From: Sphingopyxis sp. H073
GTDB lineage: Bacteria > Pseudomonadota > Alphaproteobacteria > Sphingomonadales > Sphingomonadaceae
Assembly: GCF_001468395.1 (NCBI RefSeq)
Contig: NZ_LNSG01000004.1
Coordinates: forward strand, 124,001 to 188,000
Length of the DNA: 64,000 bases
Direction of reading: 5' to 3'
The notes beneath the pieces are model-generated. The model worked only from the letters and a program-made list of their open reading frames with translations. It was not told the origin of the DNA and did no database searches. The position numbers were made by a program, and so were the translations under genes. Within the stretch, counting starts at the first letter, position 1. Each line of letters opens with the position of its first letter. Below, piece by piece: positions 62,063-64,000 of the stretch.

Positions 62063-62837
62063 GAAGGCGCCGCGTCGCCGAACGATCGATTTCGGCGCGT
62101 CCCTCGGCAACAAATGCCCGGCGGCGGGCGACAACGGGTATATCGGCTAGCACGTCGACGACGCGCGCCGATAGCGGCGCATCGCGGAAATCAGGGCGAT
62201 GAAAGCGAATGTCGCCGTCGCCAGACCATGCCCGGTCGTAGTGCCACCGCATGACATTCACCATCGGGTGATCGGCGTCGGGTTCGGCCCCGTCACCCGG
62301 GATCAGTTTCCAGCCGAAAGTTCGCACCTCCCCCGCGCTCTGGTTCACCCGTGCCAAGGCGTCGTCGGACAACGGACGCAAGCCCGAGACTTTGCCCTCG
62401 ATCAGGACCGCGTCATATTCGGAAGCCCGGAAGCGACGGCCGTCGTCGCTCCGTTCGATCATATCCATCGCCGCGGGCAATTTCGCAAAGCCCATGAACT
62501 CGCGGCCGCTGATAAGCGCGCCGGGCTCGGTCACCCACATCACCGGGGCAAAGCCCGACGGGCGCTCGTCATCGCCATGGAGCGCGCTCACCGAAACGAC
62601 GATCTCGCGATATCCGCGGCCGCCCAGATAATCCACGTCGCTGTAATCGATGCGGGTGACGGTGACGACCGGCTGCGCGGCGGTTCGGAAGAAGCGCGGC
62701 AGCAGCCGTTCGGCCGCCGCGACGCTGGTCTCGAAACCGATCGAGACGACCTCCGCGAAGGATATAAGGCTCCGGTCAGGTACCGGGCTCGGACCGAAAA
62801 GAGCCGGCATATCAAATCGCTGCGTCGCCAAAACCAT
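62055..62837 (-). CDS. Acetoacetate decarboxylase family protein
   Basis: 260 residues from the ATG at 62837 after GAAGGGAG. The family's Schiff-base Lys is K119 in GREFMGFAKLPAAMD, with the typical VTEPGALISGREFMGF around it. The beta-cone fold is supported by the repeated strands VVTVTRIDYSDV, REIVVSVSAL and ADHPMVNVMRWHY. Acetoacetate decarboxylase converts acetoacetate to acetone; relatives in catabolic clusters act on other beta-keto acids or do aldolase-type reactions. It is the first gene of the four-gene minus-strand operon and divergent from the AraC regulator across 286 bases, where the promoter must lie. Confidence 0.88.
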   Translation of the reverse strand: MVLATQRFDMPALFGPSPVPDRSLISFAEVVSIGFETSVAAAERLLPRFFRTAAQPVVTVTRIDYSDVDYLGGRGYREIVVSVSALHGDDERPSGFAPVMWVTEPGALISGREFMGFAKLPAAMDMIERSDDGRRFRASEYDAVLIEGKVSGLRPLSDDALARVNQSAGEVRTFGWKLIPGDGAEPDADHPMVNVMRWHYDRAWSGDGDIRFHRPDFRDAPLSARVVDVLADIPVVARRRAFVAEGRAEIDRSATRRLHG

Positions 62838-63123
62838 GCTCCCTTCGCCCGCGAATGGGCGTTGCGGCGAACATAATCGAGCGGCTCTGGCGCATCTTGG
62901 CGGCGGGCGACATTGACCTGACATCCGGCGACCCTTGCCGCAGAAAACCGCCGGTTTCGGGGCGCGCATCACGGCAACATCATCCTATATCGCCTGTCGG
63001 GCAATATCTTGATTTTTGACGACAAAGAGCAGATGATTCGCGCCGTAACGGAGCGCGGCGATTCTTCGCAAATGACGTGCCGGACAAGAAATGGCGTCGA
63101 AAAAGGGCGTCAGGGAGAGCGAA

Positions 63124-64000
63124 ATGGCTAGCACTGCAAAGCTTCTCGACAGAGATCACGAGGATGCCAGCGCCAAGACGGCACTGGTTCGTGCGGACAT
63201 CCTGCGCCTGTATCCGGAGGTCGTAAGCCGGCTGGGCGGCGATCCCGAACCCCTGCTGGCAAAGGAAAATATCTCGCCGGAGATTTTCGGCCAGACGGGC
63301 GCGATGATATCCTATCGCCGCGCGATCCGGCTGTTGCACCGGACGGCCATCGAACTTCAGCGACCCGACTTCGGGATGACATTTGCATCGCATCAAGGCG
63401 GCACGGCGGTCCTCGGCCCGCTGGAAGTCGCGATGTCGAACGCGCCCACGCTTGGCGACGCCTATCGCTATTGTGCCGACCATTTACGTACTTACAGCCT
63501 GGCCAGCGAGCTGACGCTCGAGAATGAACGCGGCAGCGGCCGACCCTATATACGCTGGGAGATTTGCCTCGACCGGCTGCCCCACCAGGAGCAGGCGATC
63601 GAACAGGGGATGGCGCTGATGCACCACGCGATCCTCGCGCTGTCGGGCGGAAGCGTGCGTGCGCGCGAAGTATGGTTCGGCCATGATTATATTTCGGCGC
63701 CCACGCGCTACAGCCAGTACTTCGGCGCGCGCGTCGAGATGAACGCCCCGTTCAACGCGATTTTCCTCAACCGCGCCGACCTTGCAGCGCCGATCGCCAA
63801 TCGCAGTCAGCAGCTGTACGACATGGCGACGTCCTTCATCGACACGCAGTTTCCGGATTCGGCGCGACCGCTGTCCGGGCGCGTGCGTTCGGTTGCTGCA
63901 CGGCTCCTGTCGCATGGCGGTAGTCTGCACGTCGATGTAGCCGCCGCCATCGGAATGCACCCGCGCACGATGCAGCGCCGATTGAGCGAGGAAGGCGTAA
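63124..64000 (+). CDS. AraC-family transcriptional regulator, cut at the window end
   Basis: At least 292 residues, open to the window edge. ATG after CAGGGAGAG. The N-terminal part has the arabinose-binding-like regulator domain of the OruR/ArgR group (LRADILRLYPEVVSRLGG, DFGMTFASHQGGTAVLGPLEVAM, TLGDAYRYCADHL; cores GGTAVLGPLEVAM and LGDAYRYCADHL). The C-terminus begins an AraC HTH with DVAAAIGMHPRTMQRRLSEEG. It is divergent from the decarboxylase-ligase operon and probably regulates it in response to a pathway acid. The last part of the HTH lies outside the window. Confidence 0.9.
   Translation, partial: MASTAKLLDRDHEDASAKTALVRADILRLYPEVVSRLGGDPEPLLAKENISPEIFGQTGAMISYRRAIRLLHRTAIELQRPDFGMTFASHQGGTAVLGPLEVAMSNAPTLGDAYRYCADHLRTYSLASELTLENERGSGRPYIRWEICLDRLPHQEQAIEQGMALMHHAILALSGGSVRAREVWFGHDYISAPTRYSQYFGARVEMNAPFNAIFLNRADLAAPIANRSQQLYDMATSFIDTQFPDSARPLSGRVRSVAARLLSHGGSLHVDVAAAIGMHPRTMQRRLSEEGV

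Overview
The window is GC-rich, compact, bacterial DNA. Dense TonB-dependent receptors of the sphingomonad type (N-terminal TonB box EIVVTARK), LVIVD-repeat proteins, Rieske oxygenases, many SDRs, ECF42-type regulation and AraC regulators with an arabinose-binding-like domain all point to an alphaproteobacterium of the order Sphingomonadales (Sphingopyxis/Novosphingobium/Sphingobium-like). The genus is an inference. I recognised no tRNA, rRNA, CRISPR array, transposase or phage gene.

Layout. (1) 1-14141: an FAH-fold hydrolase (cut by the window edge), a lipoprotein, two paralogous LVIVD-repeat secreted proteins flanking a TonB-dependent receptor, an MFS aromatic-acid-type transporter, an aspartate-dehydrogenase-like protein, a second receptor broken near its end by an in-frame TAG, then an ABM monooxygenase, a SnoaL-like protein and an SDR. 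(2) 14267-25858: ThuA-like protein, GMC oxidoreductase, two overlapping SDRs, a third receptor followed by a carotenoid/lignostilbene-type dioxygenase and an acyl-CoA ligase, then an SDR and a medium-chain reductase on the other strand. (3) 25974-35893: nine collinear plus-strand genes, mostly overlapping by ATGA or nearly so: molybdopterin oxidoreductase, medium-chain reductase, ThuA, cytochrome P450, small acyl-CoA dehydrogenase, OB-fold protein, SCP2-type thiolase, large acyl-CoA dehydrogenase, LuxR regulator. (4) 36561-40028: two Rieske oxygenase alpha subunits and a TIM-barrel protein. Opposite them, 46586 down to 40025, lies an eight-gene minus-strand operon: SDR, GST, 2-oxoacid dehydrogenase E1 alpha and E1 beta, a free lipoyl domain, SnoaL, a KstD-like flavoprotein and an NmrA-like protein. 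(5) 46587-53062: a non-catabolic, partly decayed stretch with a DJ-1/PfpI protein, an alpha-galactosidase remnant abutting an AraC/GlxA remnant, an AhpD-like gene with a premature TAG, an ECF42 sigma factor plus its DGPF partner, an MddA-like methyltransferase, a possible 36-residue membrane peptide and a DUF4242 protein. (6) 53063-64000: a large ATPase-LuxR regulator, a third Rieske oxygenase with an enoyl-CoA hydratase, and an opposing operon (acetoacetate-decarboxylase-like protein, acyl-CoA ligase, two acyl-CoA dehydrogenases), ending in an AraC regulator cut by the window edge.

How it may work together (inference): uptake through outer-membrane receptors; ring and side-chain attack by P450, Rieske and KstD-like enzymes; many SDR and MDR redox steps; CoA activation by two ligases; desaturation by two paired acyl-CoA dehydrogenases; hydration and thiolytic or aldolytic cleavage by hydratase and thiolase/OB-fold protein. 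This gene mix is typical of catabolism of a cyclic terpenoid, steroid-like or other alicyclic/aromatic carboxylic compound. The sequence does not fix the substrate. No Rieske beta subunit, ferredoxin or ferredoxin reductase, and no E2/E3 for the 2-oxoacid dehydrogenase, is present in the window.
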